Under the pieces are notes generated by a model that saw only the letters and a program-made list of their open reading frames with translations, was not told the origin of the DNA and searched no databases. Below are positions 26,720 to 34,144 of a stretch of 44,217 nt of DNA, piece after piece. This DNA comes from Succinivibrio dextrinosolvens (GTDB taxonomy: Bacteria > Pseudomonadota > Gammaproteobacteria > Enterobacterales > Succinivibrionaceae). The translations under genes were made by a program, and so were the position numbers. Every line of letters begins with the position of its first letter. Within the stretch, counting starts at the first letter, position 1. Location of the stretch: NCBI RefSeq assembly GCF_900116345.1, contig NZ_FPAH01000022.1, positions 1-44,217 on the forward strand. Direction: 5' to 3'.

Positions 26720-27097
26720 ACACAAGGGTCCTATAGATATTGAGGAGTCATTTATAAGTATAGAGTGAAAAATGCTTTTATATAGCAGGGTGTAATTATG
26801 CTACTTAAATCGCATTTTGTTATTAAACACAAATACGACAAATGTATGTCATTTTTAAGAAAAGCTTTAGTTTTTTCAAAAGATTACGTAGATTTAGATG
26901 TTTTTTTGAGAATTAATCTTGGCATTGCAGTTTTATTTAATAGTTAAGTTGATCGTCCTAACTGTTGCATTAATAAGGGGTATTTATGAGAACAATTCCC
27001 AAATTTATTGACAAATTGCACAGATTTCTTAAAATCTAGCTGTGTTTACATACAAAAATCAGAATCTTGTTCAAAAGATAAATCAAAGGTGATTTTT
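26720..27097. promoter_or_regulatory. Divergent control region of acrAB and acrR
   Basis: This 378-bp AT-rich gap has the motif ACAAATGTATGT (26838-26849), identical over 12 bases on the other strand to one half of the E. coli AcrR box as I remember it, with an imperfect dyad partner ATAC at a different spacing. A further ACATACA is at 27048-27054. A 17-codon frame with a strong ribosome site lies at 26986-27039. Confidence 0.55.
26986..27039 (+). CDS. Possible 17-residue leader peptide before acrR
   Basis: ATG 26986 follows AAGGGG at the right distance and opens MRTIPKFIDKLHRFLKI, a short amphipathic, basic peptide, ending 58 bp upstream of the acrR ATG. The ribosome site is better than that of many genes here. 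Chance cannot be excluded at this length. Confidence 0.3.
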   Translation: MRTIPKFIDKLHRFLKI

Positions 27098-27736
27098 ATG
27101 CCTCGCAGAACTCAGGAAGACTCCCAAGCAACCAGAAGAAAGATCCTTGAAAGTGCTCAAAGATTATTTACCCGCAGAGGTTACGAGAGAACCAGTCTTT
27201 CTGATATTGCCAAATATGCAGGTGTTACCAGAGGTGCTATCTACTGGCATTTTGAAAATAAGGAAGAACTTCTGGTTAATCTGATGGATTTTCTGGATAA
27301 GGAGAAGTTCTCAATTGATCTTCTGCATGAGGCTGCCGATCCTGATGAAAAAGATCCTTTGTCAAAGCTTAAAGGCTGTATCAAATCAATGGTTGATGAG
27401 GAAGGCAACAAATTCATCAGCTCTTCTCTGATGTCGATGATCATTTCCATTATGGCAGGTTCAACCGGTAACGAGGAAGTTAGAACCAGAGTTTTTGATT
27501 TTATAAAATCAAGACATGACCTTATGAACAAGATTTTCAGAAACTGTATCTCCAAAGGTCAGCTCCCATCCAATCTTGCCATTGAAGCAGCTCAGGAACA
27601 TCTGGCTGTTTTCTGTGTAGGTTTCTTCCATCAGTCAAGACTTGGCTATACAGAGAATTTCAAAAAGAATTTTGAGTTCTTTGTTGATAGGGAATTTGAA
27701 GAGCTCAAAACCTTTACCACAGATAAAATTAGATAG
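27098..27736 (+). CDS. acrR: TetR-family repressor of the acrAB operon
   Basis: A 212-residue TetR-family protein closely patterned on AcrR: MPRRTQEDSQATRRKILESA at the start, recognition region SLSDIAKYAGVTRGAIYWHF (residues 31-50 approximately). The ATG at 27098 follows AAGGTGA; the longer TTG start at 27008 is not supported. It is divergent from acrAB, the classic arrangement, and is expected to repress it until a ligand binds its C-terminal pocket. A hairpin follows the stop codon. Confidence 0.92.
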   Translation: MPRRTQEDSQATRRKILESAQRLFTRRGYERTSLSDIAKYAGVTRGAIYWHFENKEELLVNLMDFLDKEKFSIDLLHEAADPDEKDPLSKLKGCIKSMVDEEGNKFISSSLMSMIISIMAGSTGNEEVRTRVFDFIKSRHDLMNKIFRNCISKGQLPSNLAIEAAQEHLAVFCVGFFHQSRLGYTENFKKNFEFFVDREFEELKTFTTDKIR

Positions 27737-27740
27737 GAAT

Positions 27741-27763
27741 ACTGACAGAGTTGCTCTGTCAGT
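27741..27763 (+). terminator. Convergent terminator between acrR and yciA
   Basis: A perfect 10-bp stem (ACTGACAGAG / CTCTGTCAGT) with a 3-nt loop; its right arm overlaps the yciA stop codon. The following plus-strand sequence is pyrimidine-rich (TCTGTCCTTTCTTT), not a pure T run. Confidence 0.6.
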
Positions 27764-28256
27764 TCTGTCCTTTCTTTAAGGTTCCGTCGCTGTTTAAGCC
27801 CACTCTGGCGGCATCAATTCCCTGCTCGGCAACAATCTTTGCTGTTGGAGGCAGCGGTTTTGGATTTCCATCCTTGTCAACACTGACATATATAAAGTTT
27901 GCTTCGGTCACCAGATATCTGTCCACATGTTCATCGGTTGGTGAGACAATAAACTTTTTTACCCAGATTTCCATATGTACTTTTAGCGAGGTGTGTCCAA
28001 CATGGGTACATTTGCCGTAGCAGCAGACTATATCACCCACAGCAACCGGCTTTAGAAAAGACATGCCTTCAACAGCAACAGTTACTACTCTACCGTTTGC
28101 CACTTCTCTTGCCAGAAGAGCTCCTGCTATATCCATCTGCGACATGATCCAGCCACCGAAAATATCTCCGGCAGGATTAGTATCTCCCGGCATTGCAAGT
28201 GTTCTTAATAAAAGATTTCCTACAGGAGGATGTTCTCTTTGTACGCAGTTATCCAT
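27759..28256 (-). CDS. yciA: Acyl-CoA thioesterase, YciA type
   Basis: A 165-residue hot-dog-fold thioesterase that hydrolyses acyl-CoA esters in the cytoplasm. The N-terminal block LRTLAMPGDTNPAGDIFGGW contains the catalytic Asp and the GGW turn; VTVAVEGMSFLKPVAVGDIV follows, as in YciA. E. coli YciA is 132 residues; the extra length is mostly at the C-terminus. Monocistronic and divergent from the squalene/phytoene synthase gene, with 89 bp between them. Confidence 0.92.
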   Translation of the reverse strand: MDNCVQREHPPVGNLLLRTLAMPGDTNPAGDIFGGWIMSQMDIAGALLAREVANGRVVTVAVEGMSFLKPVAVGDIVCCYGKCTHVGHTSLKVHMEIWVKKFIVSPTDEHVDRYLVTEANFIYVSVDKDGNPKPLPPTAKIVAEQGIDAARVGLNSDGTLKKGQN

Positions 28257-28345
28257 GATATACTTCTACCCAAATCTTTTTTGTATATTATTTGTTTGTT
28301 ATCTGTTTCATTATAGAAAATTTTGTGTGACGGGGTTTTTTCAAA

Positions 28346-29368
28346 GTGTTAACTGAAATTGATTTTTCTTCTCAGCAGGAACACCTGAAAAATGTTTCAA
28401 GAACCTTTGCTCTTACTATTCCAATGCTTCCTGAAGCACTTATTGATTATATATCAAATGCTTATCTTTTGTGTAGAATTGCTGACACTGTAGAAGATGA
28501 TCCCAAGGCCGCAGTGGATAAGAAAATCTCATGGTTAAAGTCTTTTTCTCTATTCTGTAAAGAAGGCTTTAATGATGAGATGGAACTTCTAAAGCTTCAC
28601 CGCCAGGCAGTTGATCTAGTTCGTGACGGAGCTGTAGACAAGGAGTTTGCTCTTATCTCTGATATGCCTGCTGTAGTTAAGAGAACTTTAACCTATCCGG
28701 TAAAAATCAGAAATATTCTTTCAAAAGGCGTTTCAATTCTTTCTTTAGGTATGTCCCGTTCTTTAGAGGGGACAGAGATTAAAGATCTCAATGACGTAGA
28801 TCATTACTGCTATTATGTTGCAGGTGTTGTCGGTGAACTTCTGGCCGCCCTGTTTTATGAGCATAACCATGATATAGACCGAAAAGAGCTGATGGCTCTC
28901 TCTGTTAGTTTTGGTGAAGGACTGCAGCTTACAAATATCCTCAAGGATCGTCTTGTTGATAAGGATCGTGATGCCTGTTTTCTGCCAATTGCAAGGGACG
29001 GCTCTAATTCAGCTGAGGTTATAAAGGAATATCTTGCAATCTGTCAGGGGCATCTTGATGATGCACTGAATTTTATTCTCAGAATCCCTAACAAAGAGTC
29101 CGGAATAAGATTATTCTGTCTCCTCAATATTGCCATGGCCACCGCTACACTGAAATTACTCAGCGATGCAGACACGGATACAGACAGGAATGTTAAAATT
29201 TCCAGAAGAACCGTAAAAATACTTTATATTTTAAGTAAAATGGTGGTGAGAAGTAATATTCTTACAAGGATGTTCTTCTCTTACATAAGTCGTGGGGTAA
29301 AACGAGTGAAGCGTGACCCTCATGAACTGCGCAGCAGAGTTTCCTGCTGGGAAAGATTGCCTTTTTAA
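28346..29368 (+). CDS. Squalene/phytoene synthase family protein
   Basis: A 340-residue trans-isoprenyl diphosphate head-to-head synthase. Both Asp-rich motifs are intact: DTVED at residues 47-51 within AYLLCRIADTVEDD, and NILKDRLVD at 197-205. The block DHYCYYVAGVVGELL (near 152-166) is also typical, and SRTFALTIPMLPE near residue 18-30 resembles bacterial squalene synthases more than plant-type phytoene synthases. The start is a GTG. No desaturase, cyclase or hpn gene is nearby, so the product and its use are open; squalene is the first guess. It is followed 14 bp later by dsbA, apparently in one transcript. Confidence 0.88.
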   Translation: MLTEIDFSSQQEHLKNVSRTFALTIPMLPEALIDYISNAYLLCRIADTVEDDPKAAVDKKISWLKSFSLFCKEGFNDEMELLKLHRQAVDLVRDGAVDKEFALISDMPAVVKRTLTYPVKIRNILSKGVSILSLGMSRSLEGTEIKDLNDVDHYCYYVAGVVGELLAALFYEHNHDIDRKELMALSVSFGEGLQLTNILKDRLVDKDRDACFLPIARDGSNSAEVIKEYLAICQGHLDDALNFILRIPNKESGIRLFCLLNIAMATATLKLLSDADTDTDRNVKISRRTVKILYILSKMVVRSNILTRMFFSYISRGVKRVKRDPHELRSRVSCWERLPF

Positions 29369-29382
29369 TTAAGGAATTGTTG

Positions 29383-30000
29383 ATGTTTAAGAATGCATTT
29401 AAAGTTTGTTTTGCTTTAATCGTCGGTTTGTTTTTTGTGAACAGTGTTGCTGCAAAGGAATACAAGCAGGGCACAGACTATAAGATTGTAACTGAGCATA
29501 TCACCACTACTCCGCAGATAAGAGAGTTTTTCTCTTTCTTCTGCTCCCACTGCTATGCTCTTGATCCAAGCTTTAATGAAATCAAAAAGGCTTTTGAGGG
29601 AAAGGCTGAGTACATTTACAATCCAGTGGGCATCATTGGCGGTGACGTTGGTGTTGAAACCCAGAGAGCTTATGCTGTTGCCCTTAATCTCGGCATCAGT
29701 GAGGAATTAAGAGAAGAACTTTTTGACAGAATCCATGTTAAGGAGAAGTATCCTGAAGATCCTGCTTATTTCACTGAGCTCTTTGAGAGTCTTGGTGTTT
29801 CCAAGGAGAGATATGAGCAGGAGTCAAAATCCTTTATTACTGCAGCTAAAATCTCCGAGTATGACCGCTATGTAAAAGAGTACGGAATTGAGGCTGTTCC
29901 TGAGATTGTGGTTAACGGCAAATATCTTGCGATGACAGATAATGTTGATACTGCAGAGGAATACATCGAGCTTATCAGATATCTTCTGACTCTTAAGTAG
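29383..30000 (+). CDS. dsbA: Periplasmic thiol:disulfide oxidoreductase DsbA
   Basis: A 205-residue exported thioredoxin-fold oxidase. The ATG at 29383 follows AAGGA and starts a signal peptide ending VAA near residue 24. The active site is FFSFFCSHCYAL with Cys54 and Cys57; the dipeptide is Ser-His where E. coli DsbA has Pro-His. The cis-proline loop EAVPEIVVNGKY is present. It introduces disulfides into exported proteins and needs DsbB, which is not in the window. It is downstream of the squalene/phytoene synthase gene and followed by a terminator. Confidence 0.93.
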   Translation: MFKNAFKVCFALIVGLFFVNSVAAKEYKQGTDYKIVTEHITTTPQIREFFSFFCSHCYALDPSFNEIKKAFEGKAEYIYNPVGIIGGDVGVETQRAYAVALNLGISEELREELFDRIHVKEKYPEDPAYFTELFESLGVSKERYEQESKSFITAAKISEYDRYVKEYGIEAVPEIVVNGKYLAMTDNVDTAEEYIELIRYLLTLK

Positions 30001-30016
30001 AATTCAATCAAAATCA

Positions 30017-30046
30017 AAAAGGCTAAACATTTTTGTTTGGCCTTTT
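30017..30046 (+). terminator. Terminator after dsbA
   Basis: Arms AAAAGGCTAAAC and GTTTGGCCTTTT pair over 12 positions with one G-U and a 6-nt loop; the right arm ends in four T. Confidence 0.8.
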
Positions 30047-30080
30047 CGATAAATTATACCTATTTCAATCAGTTAACTGA

Positions 30081-30215
30081 CTATTTTTCCGCATACTCAT
30101 TTTTCTGAAGCTTAATATCTGCAGTAATCTCATTTTCACTGAGAATGTCTTTTAATGTCTTAACAGTCAGCTCCAGTACCTCTTCAGCTGTTACATCAAC
30201 GGTATGCTTTTCCTG
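30081..30215 (-). pseudogene. Out-of-frame continuation of the GGDEF protein
   Basis: On the minus strand, in the +2 frame relative to the preceding GGDEF gene, 44 sense codons read coding-like (QEKHTVDVTAEEVLELTVKT at the start) and end in TAG at 30083-30081. It has no start codon or ribosome site of its own. Adding one base just after the HGID codons would fuse it to the diguanylate cyclase, so it looks like a tail cut off by a 1-nt deletion. Confidence 0.6.
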
Positions 30216-31552
30216 TCTATTCCATGCTCTCTGTAATACGCAGCTTTAGCTTCATACATGTTCTTATCTGCAATCTTGGCAAGTTCATCAATTGAAATCT
30301 CAGGATAGTCAGCCTTTGAGGCCTTTCCATAGGCAATGGCCATTTTCTCTACGTTTTTGCCACGCCATTGCTTTACCAGTTCATTGAAGGCTTTTTCGGT
30401 TAAGGCATGTTCCTTTGCATCCATGAAGAAAATGCCGACAAATTCATCTCCTCCGGTTCGAAAGATTCTGGCTTTCTTCCCGTATAAAGAGTGTAATTCG
30501 TTGAGAACACTGGCAAAGCCACATATAAGCTCATCACCTGCAGCATGACCAAGATTGTCATTTACATATTTAAGCTGATTTATATCGAATACAACAAAAA
30601 TCAGATTCTCAGGTATAGGCTGGCGACGGTAGAATTCAAGCTGCTCCTCATAGGCTCTGCGGTTTAGAAAACCAGTCATATCGTCGGTAACAGAACGTAA
30701 AAACAGCACCTGCTCCTGCTGTTTACGCTCATCTATAATCTGGGTGGTGAACAGAACCAGTGTCGGATAGCCTGATTCATCTGCTTCAACGGTTATAAAG
30801 TTTGCAATAAACCATCCTGTATATATTCCGACAAATTCCGATGAAAGAGTTTTCAGTCCCTTCATACGTTCTCGAAGTGTTGTGAGATTGGTAAATTCAA
30901 GTGCACTGTGCCGAAACTGAGGAACGATAACATTCTCCATTACTGTCCTCATTTTTTCTGAAGCAGGAAGATCCTGTTTTAAGAATGGTCTTAGGTCCTC
31001 ACCCGAGGAATACTCGGTTATTGATCCTGTAACCAGGTTAATAAGATGCATAGAGTAATACATACCTGCAAGAGACTGCAGAATCCTCAGCTGCTCAGAC
31101 TTTGCTTTGTTTGCTGCTTTAACTCTTTCCTCGGATTTTTTTCTGTCATCTATATCAACGAAAAATCCAACAATGGAAATTGGCGAACCGTCCTCTCTTC
31201 TGGCAATTCTTCCTGCGGCATGGAACCAGCGATAGCCTCTGTTTTTTGTCAGAAAACGATATTCGGTGTCATAAACTGTCCTGTTGGTAAAGTCCTTTAC
31301 AGCATTCCAGTAGCCACTAACAACCTGTTCCTGATCCTCAGGATGAAGATGTTCTATAAACGCACTAATATCATTTGGAAAATCCTGCTCATCTCTGTAT
31401 CCAATCATGCGTCTGAATACCGGACTCCAGAGTACAGAGGTAAGTTCAGCATTTCGGTCGAATGTCATATGCCAGGCTCCGGAACTTAGCGCTTCCTGTA
31501 AAAGTTCAACCTCATCAACCTGACCTATTTCATCGGAATCAACAACAGCCAT
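30191..31552 (-). CDS. PAS-GGDEF diguanylate cyclase
   Basis: A 453-residue protein with a PAS_3-type sensor (about residues 25-140; YRFLTKNRGYRWFHAAGRI and GFFVDIDDRKKSEE), a middle region of about 130 residues, and a C-terminal GGDEF domain. The active-site motif GGDEF is intact at residue 367 and is preceded by FDINQLKYVNDNLGH, so synthesis of cyclic di-GMP is expected. No RxxD inhibitory site is seen five residues before it. No membrane segment. The frame ends soon after the conserved IADKNMYEAK; a coding-like tail in another frame suggests the last 45 or so residues are lost. Monocistronic on this reading. Confidence 0.9.
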   Translation of the reverse strand: MAVVDSDEIGQVDEVELLQEALSSGAWHMTFDRNAELTSVLWSPVFRRMIGYRDEQDFPNDISAFIEHLHPEDQEQVVSGYWNAVKDFTNRTVYDTEYRFLTKNRGYRWFHAAGRIARREDGSPISIVGFFVDIDDRKKSEERVKAANKAKSEQLRILQSLAGMYYSMHLINLVTGSITEYSSGEDLRPFLKQDLPASEKMRTVMENVIVPQFRHSALEFTNLTTLRERMKGLKTLSSEFVGIYTGWFIANFITVEADESGYPTLVLFTTQIIDERKQQEQVLFLRSVTDDMTGFLNRRAYEEQLEFYRRQPIPENLIFVVFDINQLKYVNDNLGHAAGDELICGFASVLNELHSLYGKKARIFRTGGDEFVGIFFMDAKEHALTEKAFNELVKQWRGKNVEKMAIAYGKASKADYPEISIDELAKIADKNMYEAKAAYYREHGIDRKSIPLM

Positions 31553-31603
31553 AGATTCAACTACCTGAATTACAATGAGAAAAAAACATAATAAAGGTTT
31601 AGA

Positions 31604-32362
31604 TTATTTTATCTCGTCGATAAACTCCTGATAACTCATGCGATTCTTTACTTTTATCAGTGTTCCCTTTGGCACAATAAACTCGCTTACTCCAACATGG
31701 TCTTTTGAATTGCTGTTCCAGTCATAGCAGTAGCCCAGCTGAGTGAAAGGATATGCTGGTGTGCCCTTGTAGGACTGATCTTTAAGGTTTTCAAACCATT
31801 CTATGTACTCTTTTTTGGTACCTGCTGGATACTCAAGAGGGCAGACGTCTGTGGTGGTTTGTGAATTCTTACATGGTCTGAAGATTTTTTCTGCATCGGC
31901 GTAAAACTCAATCATTACAGAATAATGTTCATCCTGAGGTATTCCTACCAGCTGCTGCATTCTAATCATGTCATGGGCATCGTTAAGCGGTACAAAATCC
32001 TGTTTAAAACGACTCCACTCCGAAGGTATGCTTACCCAGCAGTCGATCTTTAGTTCAAACGGCTCATCATTCATCCAGTATTTTAGGAACTCATCTTTGA
32101 TAAGTGAGGTCACCAGTACCATTTTTCTTCCGTCAACAGTTACCCATTCCTGTCCTGTACTGTTTTCTGGACCTTTTATTTGCATTAGACCTGAATGAAC
32201 TTTGTTTTTATCAGGAATAACCGCATCAATAACTGCATTCTGATAATCCCTGCTAAGAGCATCGTTATTGGAGAAATACTTGTCCTGAGGACTCTGTTTT
32301 AAAGGTGCGCAGGCAGTTAGAACACAAAAAGAAAGGTAAGTGAGCAGGGCAATGTTCTTCAT
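31604..32362 (-). CDS. Hypothetical lipoprotein
   Basis: A 252-residue protein with a lipoprotein signal: LTAC places the lipidated Cys at residue 18. GAGGACC precedes the ATG. I recognise no domain in the rest; it has several Cys (for example near CKNSQTTTDVCPLEYP) that might form a disulfide, which would fit the periplasm. It is 51 bp upstream of the GGDEF gene on the same strand and could be cotranscribed with it; a functional link is not demonstrated. Confidence 0.75.
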   Translation of the reverse strand: MKNIALLTYLSFCVLTACAPLKQSPQDKYFSNNDALSRDYQNAVIDAVIPDKNKVHSGLMQIKGPENSTGQEWVTVDGRKMVLVTSLIKDEFLKYWMNDEPFELKIDCWVSIPSEWSRFKQDFVPLNDAHDMIRMQQLVGIPQDEHYSVMIEFYADAEKIFRPCKNSQTTTDVCPLEYPAGTKKEYIEWFENLKDQSYKGTPAYPFTQLGYCYDWNSNSKDHVGVSEFIVPKGTLIKVKNRMSYQEFIDEIK

Positions 32363-32475
32363 AGAATTGGTCCTCTGTTAAGAGTGAATGGTTACTTTGC
32401 AGTTTTGTTTATGCTTGGGCGCTTGTCTAGAGAAATGCTTGTGATTTGTGAGAGATAGATGATTATTTACGAAAA

Positions 32476-32501
32476 AAGCCAAACCATTAGTAGTTCGGCT
32501 T
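32476..32501 (-). terminator. Terminator of the second ATPase gene
   Basis: Arms AAGCCAAAC and GTTCGGCTT pair over 9 bp with one G-U on the minus strand, followed by a T run. It lies 43 bp after the ATPase stop and upstream of the lipoprotein gene. Confidence 0.75.
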
Positions 32502-32543
32502 AATTAAATCGCATTTCCTGAGTTATATTTTTTCGATATCTTC

Positions 32544-33923
32544 TTAATTGAATAAATCTGATAAATCTATCAGCTCAAGATTATCCTCAGGAGAAATTTC
32601 AAATCCAGATCTGGATATGAACACGTATTTGTAGGGATTTAACTCTGTAGCTTTTACCTGTTCAATTTCTTTATCGATTATTGCCTTAGAAATCCTGTTC
32701 TTCCTAAACTTAACCTCGTAAAAAACGTACCCTTTTTCATCAAGAGTTACAACATCAAATTCTCCATTCCTGTGATTGACAGGATCATCGTAATAATATT
32801 TGCCTATTTTCTCTATGACAGGAGATATCTGTCCAATCCGATTCTGTCTTATTAGGTATTGTCTGCAGATAGTTTCGAAACGGTGCGGAACGTAGTCTTC
32901 CTCGAAATTCTGGTCGATGTATTTGTCATAGAATACATCCTCATCCATTATTCTCTGCTGTGATGAGTATTTAAAAATATATCTGTAGTAAAAGAGAGAG
33001 AGATTATCGCAGATACTGTAACTTGTTTTCTTTCGGTTGTTTTCATCGTTAATAGGTGAACTTTTCTCAACAAGCTCCATTCTTATCAGTTTATTTAGGA
33101 TATCCACCAGAGTAGGGCTACTTGTAACGTGTGATTGGGATAGAATATCACTGAATTTTGAATATCCTCTTGATAGGGCATCAATAACCTCATTTGCATT
33201 GTTTATCTTGGCTATTTCTGAGTTCAGATACATCGTAACTTCGTTCTCAAGGCGTGCGCCTGGTGCTGAAATTAGCTCAATAATATTCTCTCTGACTGTT
33301 TTTCTGTCATCTATCAGTCTGTTGTAATAGGGAATTCCACCAAAGACTGAATAGATTCTGATTTTGTCTTCGGCTGAATAATTTGGATAAAACAAAGCTG
33401 AGTCGTAGAAATCCATCTGCTGCAGATTTATAACAAGGTCTACTCGACCAAACAGTGGATTAGAGTGTTCAAGCAGGGATTTCATGATCTCAACATAAGA
33501 GCCGAGGATCACAATAGTGAGCTTGGAATTTTCTCTATACTGATCTATTTTTGCCTGCAGAATGCTATCCAGGCCTTTTATCCCTTCCCTAAGGTATGGG
33601 TATTCGTCCAGCACTAAAACCAGTTTTTCATCTTTCGCTGCTTTAAATAAATAGTCTAAAACCTCTTCAATGGAGTCTAAACCCAGCTTTGGAAGATTAA
33701 ACTGTTCTGATAGTAAATCGCATATGGCATCAACATTACTTTTCTCTGATACCTGTTTGCATTCATAGTATAAGGATTTCTTTTGACTGTCTTTTAACGC
33801 CTGTTTTATCAGCTCGCTTTTTCCGATGCGTCTTCGACCATAGATGAGAGCAAAGCTCATTCTGTCCGTATCGATTTCCCTTTCAAGCTGTTTTAACTGT
33901 CTTGTTCTGCCGATAAATTTCAT
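32544..33923 (-). CDS. ATPase of the archaeal-ATPase/DUF234 type
   Basis: A 459-residue ATPase related in plan, but not closely in sequence, to the one at 16964. Walker A is GRRRIGKSE (residues 29-37), Walker B LVLVLDEYPY (101-110), then a sensor-like LTIVILGSYVEIM. A winged-helix-like region in the middle (about 240-290, SRGYSKFSDILSQS) is followed by a DUF234-like C-terminus with EFDVVT (Asp390) and YEVKFRK (Glu403, Lys405), again the D...ExK pattern of PD-(D/E)XK folds. Role unknown. The ATG is only 2 bp from a 39-bp repeat that would include the ribosome site. Orphan gene with its own terminator. Confidence 0.85.
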   Translation of the reverse strand: MKFIGRTRQLKQLEREIDTDRMSFALIYGRRRIGKSELIKQALKDSQKKSLYYECKQVSEKSNVDAICDLLSEQFNLPKLGLDSIEEVLDYLFKAAKDEKLVLVLDEYPYLREGIKGLDSILQAKIDQYRENSKLTIVILGSYVEIMKSLLEHSNPLFGRVDLVINLQQMDFYDSALFYPNYSAEDKIRIYSVFGGIPYYNRLIDDRKTVRENIIELISAPGARLENEVTMYLNSEIAKINNANEVIDALSRGYSKFSDILSQSHVTSSPTLVDILNKLIRMELVEKSSPINDENNRKKTSYSICDNLSLFYYRYIFKYSSQQRIMDEDVFYDKYIDQNFEEDYVPHRFETICRQYLIRQNRIGQISPVIEKIGKYYYDDPVNHRNGEFDVVTLDEKGYVFYEVKFRKNRISKAIIDKEIEQVKATELNPYKYVFISRSGFEISPEDNLELIDLSDLFN

Positions 33924-33925
33924 TT

Positions 33926-33964
33926 TTTACTCGATCTCTTCCGACTCGGTTTAAACCGACTAAA
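33926..33964. repeat. 39-bp direct repeat, copy A (covers ATPase leader)
   Basis: Matches copy B at about 31 of 39 positions in the same orientation. It contains a perfect 14-bp palindrome TCGGTTTAAACCGA. It spans from the predicted transcription start to 2 bp before the ATPase start codon, including the GGAAGAG ribosome-site candidate. Confidence 0.85.
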
Positions 33965-33967
33965 CTA

Positions 33968-33995
33968 ATTATAGTATTTTATTTGTGATTTTCAA
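33968..33995 (-). promoter_or_regulatory. Promoter of the DUF234-type ATPase gene
   Basis: On the minus strand TTGAAA (33995-33990) and a perfect TATAAT (33973-33968) are separated by 16 bp. This promoter fills the gap between repeats B and A almost exactly. Confidence 0.75.
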
Positions 33996-33997
33996 AT

Positions 33998-34036
33998 TTT
34001 ACTCGGTCGTTACCGAGTCGGTCTAGACCGAGTAAA
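33998..34036. repeat. 39-bp direct repeat, copy B (upstream of the promoter)
   Basis: Begins 72 bp from copy A. It holds a perfect 14-bp palindrome TCGGTCTAGACCGA and a second inverted repeat ACTCGGT-CGTT-ACCGAGT, so the half-site ACTCGGT/ACCGAGT recurs several times. Confidence 0.85.
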
Positions 34037-34096
34037 AAAGGAACAGAGATTAAAGACTATTAATCTGGAATCTGAATACGATTGGTAGCAAACAAA

Positions 34097-34118
34097 AAAG
34101 GCGGCATGTGCCACCTTT
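34097..34118 (-). terminator. Terminator of the acyltransferase gene
   Basis: Arms AAAGGCGGCA and TGCCACCTTT pair over 10 bp with one G-U and a 2-nt loop on the minus strand, followed by a T run. Confidence 0.85.
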
Positions 34119-34144
34119 CAAAATATTAAGTATAAAACAGATAG

